A stretch of DNA of 64,000 bases from Vitis vinifera (GCF_030704535.1 NC_081809.1:1410501-1474500); one strand, 5' to 3'; positions 45,401 to 58,540 are shown, counted from the stretch's first letter. Notes: generated from the letters alone by a model not told the origin. Translations and numbers: made by a program.

Positions 45401-48400
45401 CACAAGTTAGGGTGACAAGAATGTATGCAGAAAAATAAAATGTTTCTGAAACCTCCTGCATGGATTATATCACATAACATAGCAATTTGAAAATAACCCC
45501 ACAATAAACTGATCAACCCCACTTCCAGCTTATAACAGCCAAACATATTCAAAAGTGTAGTAGAAGAAACAAGAAAAGGCCATGCATACATATTAGCACA
45601 CACGTCCTCTCAAATCATAAAGGTCTGAATTATGGTAAGACCAGCTTTCCTCATGACCTCAACCCACTAGAACTGATGTCTTATTCCTGGGAGGCCAATC
45701 TGTGGAAGGAGAGGACCAGTAACTATCTGGAGATAAAAACTCTCATGAGTTGTGACACAAACTTGTTTGCTATTGTATTATTTTTTTCTACATCTTCCTT
45801 CTTTATTATCTTCATATACCTTTGTGCACACACCTATTATCAGCCACACTAAATATGAGCTAAATTATGGCTGATAACCAATTAATACCATTATTTCCAT
45901 TCTCACAAAACCATTCATTATTCCACATCTTTTCATTACTTAGTACCAAGTATTCCATGCAGTTCCTTCACATGGACCTCTTACAGAAATTTCCACCTGT
46001 CAAGGGAGTAAACCAGGTGATAAAATTATCACATTATATGCTTTCTTCAAATTTTAAAAAAGGGAAAATCCTAAATATGAACCAAGTTTCCAAATACATA
46101 GGTGAGCCATCAACACCACCCCCAGGACAACACAGCATTTGCTCAATCATTAGAAGAATGCAACAATTTGAAACAAATATAATTCTCATAGTCATTATGA
46201 GAACATTAAATTAATTTCCTGATGTAAAACTAATTAGTAAGAGGACTAAAGAAAAACCAGTTGAAAAAAATGATTATATAGGGCAGAGAATCTTCAATAT
46301 TTGGCACTTGACACCCTGCAAACCGTTGGACTCTTCTAAGGTCTCCTTCCTATAACGAAACTATTAAAGGTAGAAAAGGTAAATCAACTTATTTTGGAAT
46401 CTTAACAGAGACTTCAAATGAAAATTACAGCTATATAATCAAACCTCTGAATACCCAACATATTGTAATACATACACAATCCAAAATACATTGTCTATAG
46501 CAATTAAAGACTAGAAATAATCAAGACCATTGTCTATGCAATACATTTTCTTACATCCAGAATAAGATTATATATATAACTAGGCACCTAACAAAAAAGG
46601 GGGAATGTGCCATTGCCTAAGCAATACATCATAAGAAATAAGCCCACATTGAAACAAAGACCAAAATCGTCAGTTATGAGCAAAATGCTTATACAAATTA
46701 CCTCCACATTTGGAACAAGCTGAAGAATGCATTCATTGGCTCGTACTCCGGACAAGCTTTTCCAACTTGTTTCGTCGATATTCCTTAGAAAATATGGGTT
46801 GAGTACATTCAAATTCTGTAATTCACAACTCAGCACGTCAAAATCTCTAAACCATTTAGAGAAAAGAAAACAAAATAGTTAATAGTGAAACAATACCTAA
46901 TATGTAGAACCAGCCAACTTTCGTATTTAAAAAAAATATACAAGGAAGCACTCATAATGGTGGAGAATACTTTAAAATACCACATGTCCGCATAATTTGT
47001 ATACAAATAAATATATGCAAGCATTAACTGATAAAGTTGTTTCACGTAGGCTTTATTTCATAGTTTTCACACTTACTTCAGGAACATATAATAGTTTAAG
47101 CTGAGCATATGGAAGATCAACGGATATTCCATCAAATTTGAACCGCATTAGAGGAACTTTGGCATCTTTGACACAATGGATCTCTGAGACTTCTGGTCTA
47201 CTTTCAAGCATGTTGCGCAGAACAATAAAAAAATCATCCTGCATGAATTATGGAACTTTAAGTTGAGAGAAAATACTTACAATTCAAATTATGAAATAAA
47301 TAAAGAGGTAATTAAGAAACTTACAGCCATGGAAGCAAAGAAAGGGCCAACACATAGAGCATCAATGTCTGATTCTGGCCCATGAACCTGGATAAATAAA
47401 TCAATAATAAAAACATGATGCAACAAAAAGGCTGTAACAGGGGAATGCCAAACAGAAGAAGGATCAAACTCCTTTTTAAGAGCATAAATTTCTCATTTAT
47501 TTGTATGAAAATAACTAATGAATTCAGTCAATACTATAGAACAATCTTATAGAAGGTAGAAGGCTTCAAATATTGGTTATCCTGCAATTAGTTATGGTAA
47601 TTGACAACATTGGAGATCATTGTGCAAGTGCAATTCTCTTTCACAGGAAGGCTCAATGCAGTTCCATGAAGAAACAAATACAATACAGTTCTAATAAAAA
47701 AATTGTTTTTGACACCTCAAACTTACAGAATTGCAATGATCCATAAAACTCCATTTATCCTCAGACGCAGTTCACTGGGATGGATTAATTCAAACTATCC
47801 TATTGAAAAGCAAGTTTCTAACAGATGAGATGTTTCATTTTCCCTAATTGAGCAGATAGAACAAGGATTTGTTTGGTGGTGAAAACCTAGAGTTACTTTT
47901 CAATAACTTATTAGCTATTGTACAAAGTAACTGAAATCTGCAAAAGAAATACCATTCAGTTAATATTCCCAAAGGAGTAGCAAATGGATCCTGCTGGCTC
48001 ACCTACATTGCATGCAATAGGACATAGAAGTGCTACTTGAAAAATATATAAAAGATCATAGGCCTATTTGGATTCTCCATAATAATTATGACCTATCATG
48101 CCATATTAGGATGGATGAATTTTTATATATCCATCCCCGGAAGGAACTGGATATTCATTAAATACAAAACTAACAGAAAAACTACCATGCCATGCAAACT
48201 ATAAATTTCAGTGGGCCCATGGACAAACACATGTATTGCAAAATTACGTGATTTATAATCACGTCAAACCAGATAATGACTTAAGAGCAACCCTTATGAG
48301 GATTAGAAAACCACCTATCCAAAATAGAAAATAATTCAGTAAAAAAAAAAAAATTCAAATGAGTTTTTGTAGTGGAAAATAGAAGTCCAAAGGAAAAACA

Positions 48401-51400
48401 CCATCTCTAACATAATTTTATATTTATCTCCAAATAAAAGGCAAAAGAAACTTAAGAATAAATGTTGGAATCTTAAAATTAGTGCAAATAGTGGTAGAAA
48501 GAACCAATAGTAGAGAACCACCCTATCAATGATAATGAAGCACCAGTGTATCATATCCTACACCATTTCTTTTATTGTTTGTAGAGATCCCACGTCTATT
48601 AATGCCAAAAATTTTACCGAAGTTTGAAATACATTAATGATAGACTTACTAGGATCCTACATACACATAAAAGAAGACCGTCTCTACCTATAATGCCATA
48701 ATTCATAAGGCATCCACCCACATGTGCACCATGCATGCACTTTGAACGGATTATAAAAATGGAAGAATGGTTGACAAGAAGAAATTTTCCAGATCTATTA
48801 CATATTGACAGAGCTAAGGCACCACAAATCCCTATTGTTCTTAACAGCCAACAAAATAGGCCCATATCCAATGTCAAAAGGTTTTGTAAAACAATTGTTT
48901 TCCAAATGATGCACCAAACAAACAGATTGCTCAACCTTCAACATTCCATATCAGAAATGATCCACGAACAAATTTTTATCAACCATGTGCAGATTGCTTG
49001 CAACTGTACATTGTAAGATCTCTTCTAAACTTGTATTCTTTCTGAATAACAACATATTAATTATCAATTATAATATCAAACATGATATACAGTACTTGTT
49101 GGGGTCCAGGACAAATAAAAAATATTCAAACCAAATATGAACAATAAGGTTGAGTCCAATCCAGTGGATATATTTTTTGCTCTTCACAGCATAAAGCTAT
49201 TATCCAGAATTAACACATTGGCATGCAACCCATAACATTAGAAAAGGTTCTTGCAATCACATGTTAATAAATATACAATCAGCGTCAAAACAAGGAGGTC
49301 ATTAGACCATGATGCATGGTAGATTTTGAAATCAATCAAATAGCTTACATCCTATAAAAGAGAACTTCCTGACTCATCATCCAATTCCAATGTGAGAGGG
49401 ACACAACAGGAGAAAAGCAAAGAATCATATTTCAAGAACAAGTGGAAAGAAAAAATTTCCCCAAATTTATTCCTTTCCAAAGTAATATTGAGAAGAACTT
49501 GATGGAATGAGCACTATTGGTTATTTTTTGGACAATAAACATAACAAATGTTAGCAGGTTGACAACAAGTGAAGCTAAAAAGAAAAGTGAGCCCAACTTG
49601 AGTAGATTACAACAAACCAACCATATACAATGACAAGACCCTAAAGATTTCGGTACACTCTTGAATCACTTCTATTGTGCACATTATAATTAACATCCAT
49701 CATTAGGAACTAACTTTGTCTTTATCTAGAAGTTCATAAGTAGAATGGCATACTTCATAAATACCCATTAAACCTTTGTTCATACATATAAGATATGTGA
49801 AATGTGGTTAAAAACCAAAACATCTCAAATATTCTTTAAATATATTGATGGGTCCCTGAATCATAATTTTAATAAAGTTGGTGAATCAACAATTGGCATC
49901 CATGTTAGATTCCGACACTCATACCTATACCAGTACAACAATGCAAATATTCTTTCGTTGAACAAGGTACAAGAAGGTGTAGAAAATTGATAAATAGCTG
50001 CTTAACTAACAAACATAACCAAATGATGAAACTGTAGTTTCAATCTTTAGGACACCTCCTAAAACTAGGGTTAAGTCATAGGGAGCCATCGATTTGTCAT
50101 CAACAATCAGTAAATACATTTTAAAGTAACTTTAAAAAAAATGAAAAAAAAAGGGAAAGAAGTAAGTTTATCCTGAATATAAATAGAAAACTGATGCTGG
50201 TAGCAATGTTATGGGATTGTGAGCAACTTGGAATGACAATAACTCCACAGTTCCATAATTCTATTATAACATCATCAAAAATTACAAAAGCTATAAGCAT
50301 TCATGGCATTAAAATACGGTTAAGAACAGTAGCCTCAAATACCCAAAGAAGGAAAAATACTCACTCCAAGGCCATACGAGCCATAAGTTAAAATCGTTGC
50401 AGAAGTAACTGCAATTTGTTGTTTTGGGCGTTGACGTTGCCAAGCAACCCTCTTAACCCATGTCAACACTATCTGCAAAACAATATGAAACATAGAGATT
50501 TAAAGACAATGAATGCCATGTGAAGTTGTTAAGTAAGTGGTCAGAGAGAACAATACTGGCAAAATCAATGTAACAATATAAAGAATACAATTCAGCATGC
50601 AAGCAACCACATCAAAGATAAATAACCACTGAAATCAGCAAACTAAATGGATAAACATGAAAAAACAGGAGAATGCATTTCACCGCATATCATAAATAAA
50701 GAAAATATCATCATTAACATGACCGCCAAATAGACTATAATTTTATAGATGAGAAGTCCCTTGCAGGTGAAAATCAAATTATGAATCATTTTCATCTAAA
50801 GGAAAAATTGGAACTGCATAGTTTGCATAAGTTCAATTGATTCCCTAACATTATTAGAATAAAAAAACAACAAAGTTTAAAAGGAAAATACAAAACAAAA
50901 ATAAGAAACAAAGATATTCCAGAAACTAGAAGAAAGATAGATGACTCCAAACCTCGGGGAAAAACAGCCTGAACAGAACTACTACATAGAAGATACAAAC
51001 TTTCACACAAAGCCACTGATCCTTTCGTAATTCTTTAGCATTGCTATCATCAAAACTAACAATTTCACGATCAAACCTTAACTAAGCATGATCGAGGCCC
51101 AAAAATATCGACTTGAATATCAGAGTCAACAAACCTCTTTGAGCTTCTCAATTACATTTTTCCTCTTCAACTCCTCCTCTGGGGACGGAATGAGCCCTTC
51201 GTTTGACATAAACTACAAAGAAAGATCAAAACTTAAATTGAGTAGAAAACTAAAATGAAGCAAAAAAAATGGCTCGAGTCTCGACCAACCTGAAGCAGCG
51301 AGATTGACCTGCGATGTTCCATTCGGACCAACACCGCCGGATTCAAAACAAATCCAGGTTGCGGTAAACTCGCGGGATCAAAAGGCGGCACAGGACCGAA

Positions 51401-51532
51401 GCTAGGGTTTATCACGCCGACCGGTCTCGGAACAAAGCCGACCGGAGCGTTCACGACTGGAGGTTGAGGATGTATCAACGGCTGTGAATGAACCAGAGCA
51501 ACACTGTTCTGACTCCGGTGAGCATGTGCCAT
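42435..51532 (-). CDS. PAPS3: Nuclear poly(A) polymerase, short PAPS3-like form, ten exons
   Basis: It adds poly(A) tails to RNA 3' ends using ATP. Exons on the minus strand, in order, are 51532-51290, 51212-51135, 50472-50365, 47387-47325, 47238-47077, 46815-46702, 45342-45280, 45162-44860, 44635-44471 and 42827-42435. Every intron is phase 0, and the product is 563 aa. An N-terminal Pro-rich leader (about 1-65) precedes the nucleotidyltransferase core. YGSYGLG then [12 protein letters not shown] carries catalytic Asp 150 and 152, and GISVDLPYA carries Asp 205. [25 protein letters not shown] and [18 protein letters not shown] are typical of plant PAPs. The protein ends at DAKRLDAWS without the long Ser/Arg/Lys-rich nuclear-targeting tail of PAPS1/2/4. 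This and the GPESD/FFA signature point to PAPS3. The start at 51,532 (MAHAHRSQ) is the first ATG in frame. Intron 3 is about 3 kb. Confidence 0.93.
47388..50364 (-). other. Large intron 3 of the poly(A) polymerase gene
   Basis: It is 2,977 bp long, bounded by GGA|GTGAGT at 50,364 and CCAG|GTTCATGG at 47,388. Its AT content is ordinary, with small meaningless frames on both strands. No nested gene or complete element is recognised. Confidence 0.85.
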
Positions 51533-54190
51533 GCACACCACTCAAAATCTCGGATGGATTGAAGCCAGACAGAATCGAGGTTTCATTAACCGAATCGAAG
51601 AGCTCTCGAGCGTACCGGAATAGAAGAGCTCCGGATCGGATTCGCGCGGCGGCAGAGAGGAGACAAAACCCTAATCGAAACGGAGAGAGGTTTAACTATT
51701 TCATTCGATCGAATGTTCCAGTGGCTTTGCTTTTTGAACTCATAACGGGTGCCAAGAATCGAGAGGGAGACACTGAGCTAGGTGGCGTGGTTGCCCCTAA
51801 TATGTAATATTAAACGTGGCGTCTCGTCGCGTTGCCAAGTGTCTCTCCGATTTGCCTGACTTCGGACCTTCCAAGAAGGGCGGCGTTAGTTTTTTACATG
51901 TCCAGAGTTGTTTAATAATTTTACGCGGTTGGCCAACTTGGCCTATCCCTCCAACCTTGTGACGTGGACGTATGTCATTGGTACATGGAAGGGTATATTC
52001 GTCTTTTAATGAATTACCAAGAATGTTTTTGGTAATGCATCCACCATCTTTCTCTTCCCATTCATTTTGTCCTTTTTTAAGTTTTTGTAGTTGTTTGATA
52101 AATCATTATAATGATTTAATTTAAGTTATGAAACATGTTCAAAACATTTTAAAAAATAATATTAAATTATAACTTAAAATTTAAAATATTTTTGATAAGT
52201 CATTTTAATTACATTAAATTATGTATAAATTAATTTAAAATTATTTCAAATTATTATACATTAAATTTTACCCAACCTATATATAGCATATATTAAATTA
52301 AAAATTATTAAATATTATATTTTAAATTCTAAGAAACTCTGTATATAGCATATATCTTTCTTAATTAAATAATATGTTATTTTATGTTTTTTTTTCCATA
52401 AATACGATGACATTGTAAATATTTAAATGGTTCGTCATGTTTCTAATTTTGAAAAATAAAAGAGAATTGTTTTAAAAGAGCATGTTATTTTCATCTATTT
52501 AATATATATATATAAATTTATTATTAAGCATGACAGCATTATTCTTCCATCTTCACAATTTAAAATCGATATAAAAAAACTTCAAATATAAAAGTTTGTT
52601 TGACCGTATAATTTCCAAGAGAGTTCGAAATCCTTTTCTGATCTCAGATGGATGGACATGCAAAAGGGAATTTCTACTGGACTTACCCATGTGCAATGCA
52701 AGAAGTTCCTTGACTTCGGAACGACTGCCGGCAAAGTCTTCTTCCGTCGCTGCTTACTCTTTCTCTCGATCCTTTTCTTTCCTATTTTTCTTCCTTTCGA
52801 TCCTACCTTATTAGCGAACCGCGAAACTTTATACCCTATAAAATTATTACTACTGCTCATCACCCCTTGTATATTGCCTTTATATTTTTAAAAACAAAAA
52901 ACTTATCTTAAAATTTTATAACATTGTTTGATTGTCATTTTATGAAAATAATTTTAAAAACAAAGTAAAATAGAAAATAATTTTCAAATAACAAGTAAAA
53001 TTTGTTTTTACCGGTTTTAAAACACGGGCCTTTTGGCCATGTTTTTTGAAATTTTTTTTAAATGTTTTTAAGTTAAATAATAAAAAATGGTTTTTAAAAA
53101 TAAGTTTCCGAAAATATGGTCAAATAGCCTTGGTATTTTTCTAAATTTTAAAAAAATCTAAAATTTTTCAATAAGGAAATAAATTTCAAAATAAAATATA
53201 CTGATATACATAATTTATTAATTTTTAAAATATAATTTGAAAAAAAAATCAATTTAATTAGTATTAGAAAGTTATAAACTAACACTCATTTGGAATGACT
53301 TGCTGATTTATTCTCTATATATAACCATATTTTTACAAAATTTTCATTAGACTGATAAATATCAAAACAAATAAAATATAGTGTATTGAATTTATTAATG
53401 GAATTAAGAATTTTAAGAATAACTTGAAACTCAAATAGTAATATAACCAATACCATAAATTAGGGATAAAAATTGGTATTGAGTTATTCTATTGTTTTTA
53501 GGCATGGATCCATGATTTTGTGAATTTTTATTTTTCACCATAAAAATAAACACCAAATTAAAGTAATGTTTAATGTCTTATATTTATTAACCAGTGTAAT
53601 AAAATTTTAAAATAATTTGAAATTCAAATATTGATTTATTTAATCGTAATTTTATGGGTAAAAATTGATCCACTATGATTTTATTATTTTTAAAATTATA
53701 TTAAATTTATTAATAAATTTCATAATTTTTTAAAATAATTTAAAACTTGAAACTAGACGTAATCACTATAAAAAACAATATACCAAAACCCACATTAACA
53801 ATCATGCCATACAAACACTTTTATTGTCTGCTTTGGATCTATCAAAATTTAGTTAAAATTTTACATTCATTAGAAGAATCCATTCATCAACTCAAGAGAT
53901 AATATATTTTTCAAGAATCAATTAGGTTCTATTAGGAAAACAATTTTAAAACTGTTATTTGATTTTTATTTTTTATTTTTATAGAAAGTTTGTTTGAGAT
54001 TTGGAATATTTTCAATTTATTTTTCACATTTCTAAATACATATTTTTTAAATAACATTTATATTCAGTACACTATTTCCAATTATTCTTTATATTTGGAG
54101 CATTGTTTTTTTGAAATTTTTTTAAAATAAATTAAAATAATTAAAATACATTCCCAAAATATCCATGTTTTGTGTTTTTAAAAATAGTCA
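51533..54190. other. Promoter of the poly(A) polymerase gene followed by AT-rich spacer
   Basis: 51.53-52.05 kb is less AT-rich and should hold the minus-strand leader and promoter. About 52.6-52.83 kb is an isolated richer block. The rest is AT-rich, element-derived DNA. The open frame at 51,484-51,807 on the plus strand lies over the leader and exon 1 and shows no family resemblance. Confidence 0.55.
53027..53129. repeat. Small MITE-like inverted repeat (103 bp)
   Basis: The left end ggccttttggccatgtttt and, read inward on the other strand, the right end ggctatttgaccatatttt match at most positions. The interior is ttttaaatg and taaataataaaaaatgg. A longer relative seems to be present at about 55,100-55,370 (acaagtaaaagtcgtttt, aaaaacatgaacc). 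No target-site duplication was confirmed. Confidence 0.4.
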
Positions 54191-54191
54191 C

Positions 54192-54938
54192 TTAGGTTTT
54201 GTTTGGTAATTGTTTTTTAAAACAGTTTTGAAAAAATAGGTTTTAAGAATAGTTTTTGAAAATTGTTTTTAATGTTTTGTAAAACAAAAGTCTTTAGAAC
54301 CTAAAATCGTTTTTAACATGTTGTTAATGTTTTTAAAAATAATTTTTACATCTATAGCTTTATTTTTAACCATTATATATGTTTGTATAATTATTTTTTT
54401 AAACAGTTCTCAAAAAAACAACTAAAAGTAATTAAAAGATATTATATAAAAACATTATGCTTTCTATTTTCTAATAGTAAAAAATAAAAAGAAAACATAG
54501 AACAGTTTATGATTGTTAAACGCGTTTTTTAGATTTTTTGTTATAAAAAAAAAAAACCGTTTTTGAAAATTATTTTTAAATGTTTAGTAAATGTTTTTTT
54601 TAAGCAATTCTGGAAAATATTTTATAAGAACAATTTTTAAAAATTATTTTTTAAAATATTGTAGAACAAAAGTTTGTTTGAAACTCAAAATATTTTTTAA
54701 CTTGTTTTTAATATTTTTAAAAATATTTCTTATATTTATAATTTTTTTTTAATCATTATACATGTGCATATACTTATTTTTTTTAAACATCTCTTAAAAA
54801 ACAATTAAAAATGTTATATGAAAACATATTGTTTTATGTTTTTTATAACAAAAAAATAGAAAACAGTACATGGTTGTCAAATGTGTTTTCTAATTTTTTT
54901 TGTTATATTATCGAAAACAATTACCAAACAAATCCTTA
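54192..54938. mobile_element. PIF/Harbinger-like (Tourist-type) MITE, dimeric
   Basis: Terminal inverted repeats GGTTTTGTTTGGTAATTG at 54,195 and its near-perfect complement (caattaccaaacaaatcc) ending at 54,935 are flanked on both sides by TTA (54,192-54,194 and 54,936-54,938). That is the 3-bp duplication expected for PIF/Harbinger elements. The 741-bp interior consists of two similar halves (about 54,195-54,570 and 54,580-54,935). Both contain a ttttgaaaa start, gtaaaacaaaagt or gtagaacaaaagt, aaccattata or aatcattata, and gaaaacatagaacag or gaaaacagtacatgg. No coding capacity. Confidence 0.7.
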
Positions 54939-56594
54939 AATTTTTGTAACTTTTTTTAAAGTTAGTAGTTTTTAAAATGCTAAGAAAATGGTTGGGATGG
55001 TATTTAATACGCTCATATTTATTTATATTAATAATTTTAGTTAATATAATATGTTTGTCATTGTGACTAATTTTAAAATAATTTTTTTTTGTAGAGAATA
55101 AAAATTCATTTGGCCGTCTAATTTAAAAACAATTTATTTTATTTAAAAAAAAATAAAAAACTATTTTTTAAAATTTATAACATTACCCAACCATCGGCTC
55201 CTGAAAACAATTTTAAAAACAAAGTGAAGTGATAACAAGTAAAAGTCGTTTTCACAATTTTAAAAAAACGAAAGAAAAACATGAACCAAACTTGCTTTTA
55301 AAAGTTGTTTTTTATTATTTAACTTAAAAACAGTTTATAAAAACAAGTTAAAAAAAAACATGACCTATCAATTCATCAAATTGTTTTGACCATTTGATAT
55401 CCAAATTCAAATTATTTGATGTGACATCCAATTGACTAAAAATTAATTGTATGGTCACACATTATAAAACTTTGTGAAACCACAAAATTAGAATCTTGTT
55501 TAATTATAGATTTTTTTATTTTTAATTTAAAAAACTTGACCTAAATAATCCTAAGATTAAATTCCTAGTTTGATAGTATCATTAACATCACCTATTTTCT
55601 GTACATTTTTAATGAGATAATTAATAAAGAAAATAAGGATAGCATACTAATTTCATAGATAATTTCCTCCTAGTTGCTTCCAAAAGAAAACCCTCCATCT
55701 CTTCTACAAATTATTCTTTACGAGTTTTACTGGGAATATGATAATAAATCAAATCCGTACATATTTGTGGTAATACCTAGTTCTTGGTCAATAAAATAAT
55801 CATTTTCCCATGAGACTTACATAATATGGAGGAGTTACCTACTTCGGATATGTCAATTGATCTAAGGTCTCCTACGCTCAACTCGATTTGACGTCTTTTT
55901 TACGTCGTCCGCGAATTAAGTTAATTGTACAAGATTACGATTAAGTTATCAAATAATCGTGAGATTTTTCCTTTCCACTCGCTTCCTTCACAAGGTTTCC
56001 TATTGATAAAGTTTAACATCACTTCACGGAATCATTCCCCTTTAATAAAGGAGGAGCAACAGTACATCACCGCTTCGCTTCCATTCTCTCCCAACTACTC
56101 ATCCTACAAAACGGCATCGTTTTATAGCGAGGTCTCAGACTCTCAGGATAGTGCTCCATTGTACCCTGCAATCTTCAAAACTTGACTGTTTGTTTCTAGA
56201 AGCACCGCTCAGTCCTCAAAACGGATCGTTATAGACAAAAACGACGCCGTTTTGGCAGTTACGGCCAAATTAATTTCCCAGAGCAGAGGAGGAGATTCGA
56301 CAGCCCAATCACCCCCAAAAAGTCATGAGAAAATTGCATAATTACGAATTCCACACCGTCCAAACAAAAATCATAAAACATAAAGAACTAACTGTACACT
56401 GTATCAGTATAAACAACAATCAAGCTCTGCAAATCTGACAAACACGGTAGGAAACATGAATTCAATGGAGCACCTTGCCTTCACAATCTGCAATTCACCT
56501 ATTAAGATGGGAGTTCCGGAGACGGAAGCGTCTGGTTTCCGTTGATTCACACAGAGCCATGTCTATAGCAAGAGAACTCTCGGAAGTTAAGCTA
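54939..56594. other. AT-rich spacer, then 3' flank of the small membrane-protein gene
   Basis: About 55.1-55.37 kb is MITE-like. 55.6-56.5 kb is progressively less AT-rich and contains two near-palindromic boxes (listed separately). No gene is recognised on the plus strand. The 86-codon frame at 55,925-56,185 has no family features. Confidence 0.5.
56112..56256. promoter_or_regulatory. Pair of near-palindromic AAACGNCGYCGTTTT-type boxes
   Basis: aaaacggcatcgtttt at about 56,112 and aaaaacgacgccgtttt at about 56,238 are two variants of the AAACG(A/G)CG.CGTTT palindrome, which is abundant in plant intergenic and promoter DNA. A truncated relative (aaaacggatcgtt) lies at about 56,218. The function here is unknown. 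Confidence 0.35.
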
Positions 56595-56843
56595 TCAGAG
56601 AGTGCAGCCGCAGAAAACGAAAAAGAAGCAAAGCATCGCGACCAAAGCCAACGATTCCAGCACATACACGAAGGTCCACAAGACGCTATCCAAGATCGAG
56701 AAATCTAACCACCTGAAGCTCTGCGTGGACCACCCCGCCGTGAAGTAGGAGAAGTCGAATTCCGGCCACCGGAATATTGAGAAGGATATCGAGAAATCGA
56801 ATTCCGGCCACCGGAAAGTTGATGCTGACCACCTCCCACACAT
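56595..56843 (-). CDS. Small C-terminally membrane-anchored protein with FRWPEFDFS repeats
   Basis: A single exon of 82 aa. The N-terminal half contains FRWPEFDFS twice in direct repeat, and a third diverged unit FRWLDFS. The C-terminal 32 residues (LDSVLWTFVYVLESLALVAM then LCFFFVFCGCTL) form one strongly hydrophobic segment ending in a Cys-Gly-Cys group. The repeat is visible in the DNA as two copies of tcgaattccggccaccgga (56,755 and 56,793). I associate the WTFV..LESLALV.MLCFFF.FCGC pattern with short plant membrane proteins of unknown function, but cannot verify it. A TATA-like TAAATAATA stands about 60-70 bp upstream. No function is proposed. Confidence 0.6.
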   Translation of the reverse strand: MCGRWSASTFRWPEFDFSISFSIFRWPEFDFSYFTAGWSTQSFRWLDFSILDSVLWTFVYVLESLALVAMLCFFFVFCGCTL

Positions 56844-58504
56844 CTCTCTCAGGCTCGTCTCTCATACGGTAAAGTTGGAACTGGAATTTGGCAGTATTAT
56901 TTATCTATCCGGGAGATGTCTGGCGCACCAATTTTAATCTACTGACGACCCACAGTTATCAAGTACAACCTCTCCAGCATAGATTGATCTGGCCGTACAG
57001 GAAGTGATTAGTTACAGCGAGGCCCACAGGTATGAACGGTAGACCCCAATCGCTTCTGATAATCTTGAAAACACGAATATCTAAGAAATCAAGATATACG
57101 CACGTGAAACATGCGTGACAAATTGTTAGCAATGATAGCAAGTTTAAAGTGATTAATTTTTAATGGGATGTGTACCGTTCATTAAATTTCTAATAATTTT
57201 AAATTTTAAAATCAAATTAAAGGTTTGGGATTAGCTACTGATGGAAATATTAAATTAAATATTAATTTTCTATTGTATTGATGACAGAATGGTAGGTTGC
57301 ATAACGAAGATATTGTCTAGATTTATGAAATTTATTTATTTATTTTTTTAACTTCCCATCTAAAAAAATTATAATTATTCTGTCTCCTCACCCTTTCAAT
57401 CCTATCTAATATCTGTCTATCGTTCAACGGTCATACACGAGCCACCTGGACCTTTGCTATGGTTTTTTTTTGTCTTATCTTACTAAGCCTACCACGAAGA
57501 CCGTGGAATCGACTCTTGATTCTTTAATTTGAGTAAATGTATTATTAATCTAAACGCATGAGGTGGTGTCGTGTCGGTATTTGTAATATGCATCTACCAC
57601 AAGGCCTCAGCCTGTCATTTTCGCGTGTCCAGATTTTTCTTGAATATTTCCCAAAAATGGAAAATCTTAATTCCTAAAGAAATGGGTTCTGGATGGATGG
57701 AGAAGGGGGAATTAAAAACTGGAGATATTCGTATGAGTCTAGGATTTAGGTGGGAATCAATGGATACCGGGGCACACGGCTGGATAAGGAAAAAAATAAA
57801 AAAATAGAAAAGAGTAAAAGGACTGTTTGGAATTGATTAGTGGGAGATTAATTCAGTGTTTCGCTGTTTGGTGATCTGATTTTGGGTCCAACTTTGACTA
57901 GTTGTTGTTCTGAAAAGGTAGCCGATAAAATTAGGGATGCAAGACAAGTTTATTAAATGGCACCGAGGAGGGTTTGATAAATCAACCCCCTTAATAATTA
58001 ATCAAGGGACAACCGGTTAACAGTAAGTAAATCATTAATCATCCCACTTTGAAAAAGTAACCTCTCACCCTTTTTTTCAACCTAAAAAAAAAATACATAT
58101 TTTAAATAAAAAATACTCTTATATGTTTCTAAAATGCATATATAAATAATAAAAATATTAAAGCGTATTTATGTCAAAAATTCTTAACCCTTTTAAGTTC
58201 AAAAATAAGAAATATTAATTTTATAAATTTGAGATATTTTCATCATTTTAATTGATTAATCCATTAATTAAAAAGTAATTTGATTAAAAAATCAATTAAA
58301 ACCTAAAATTTAAAATTTAATAAATGTTTTTTTTTTTTTTTACAAAAAGTAAAAATAATGGAAAAACTACGATGTTTGTTTTTTTACTTAATTTTAAATC
58401 AAACTTTAATGTTTGACAGTGTTAAATATTAATTTGTTTGTTTTTATAGTATTTTATTTCTATTAAATATTAAAAAATAAAAAATAAATATATTTTTTAT
58501 TTAG

Positions 58505-58506
<2 letters not shown>

Positions 58507-58539
<33 letters not shown>
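58507..58539. repeat. (AT)n microsatellite
   Basis: Uninterrupted AT dinucleotide run of about 16 units. A shorter run lies at about 58,680-58,697. Confidence 0.85.

Positions 58540-58540
<1 letters not shown>

Noticed and set aside
51484-51807. 107-codon plus-strand frame at the 5' end of the poly(A) polymerase gene
   Set aside because: It overlaps exon 1 and the leader in antisense, starts without a promoter signal and has no recognisable domain.
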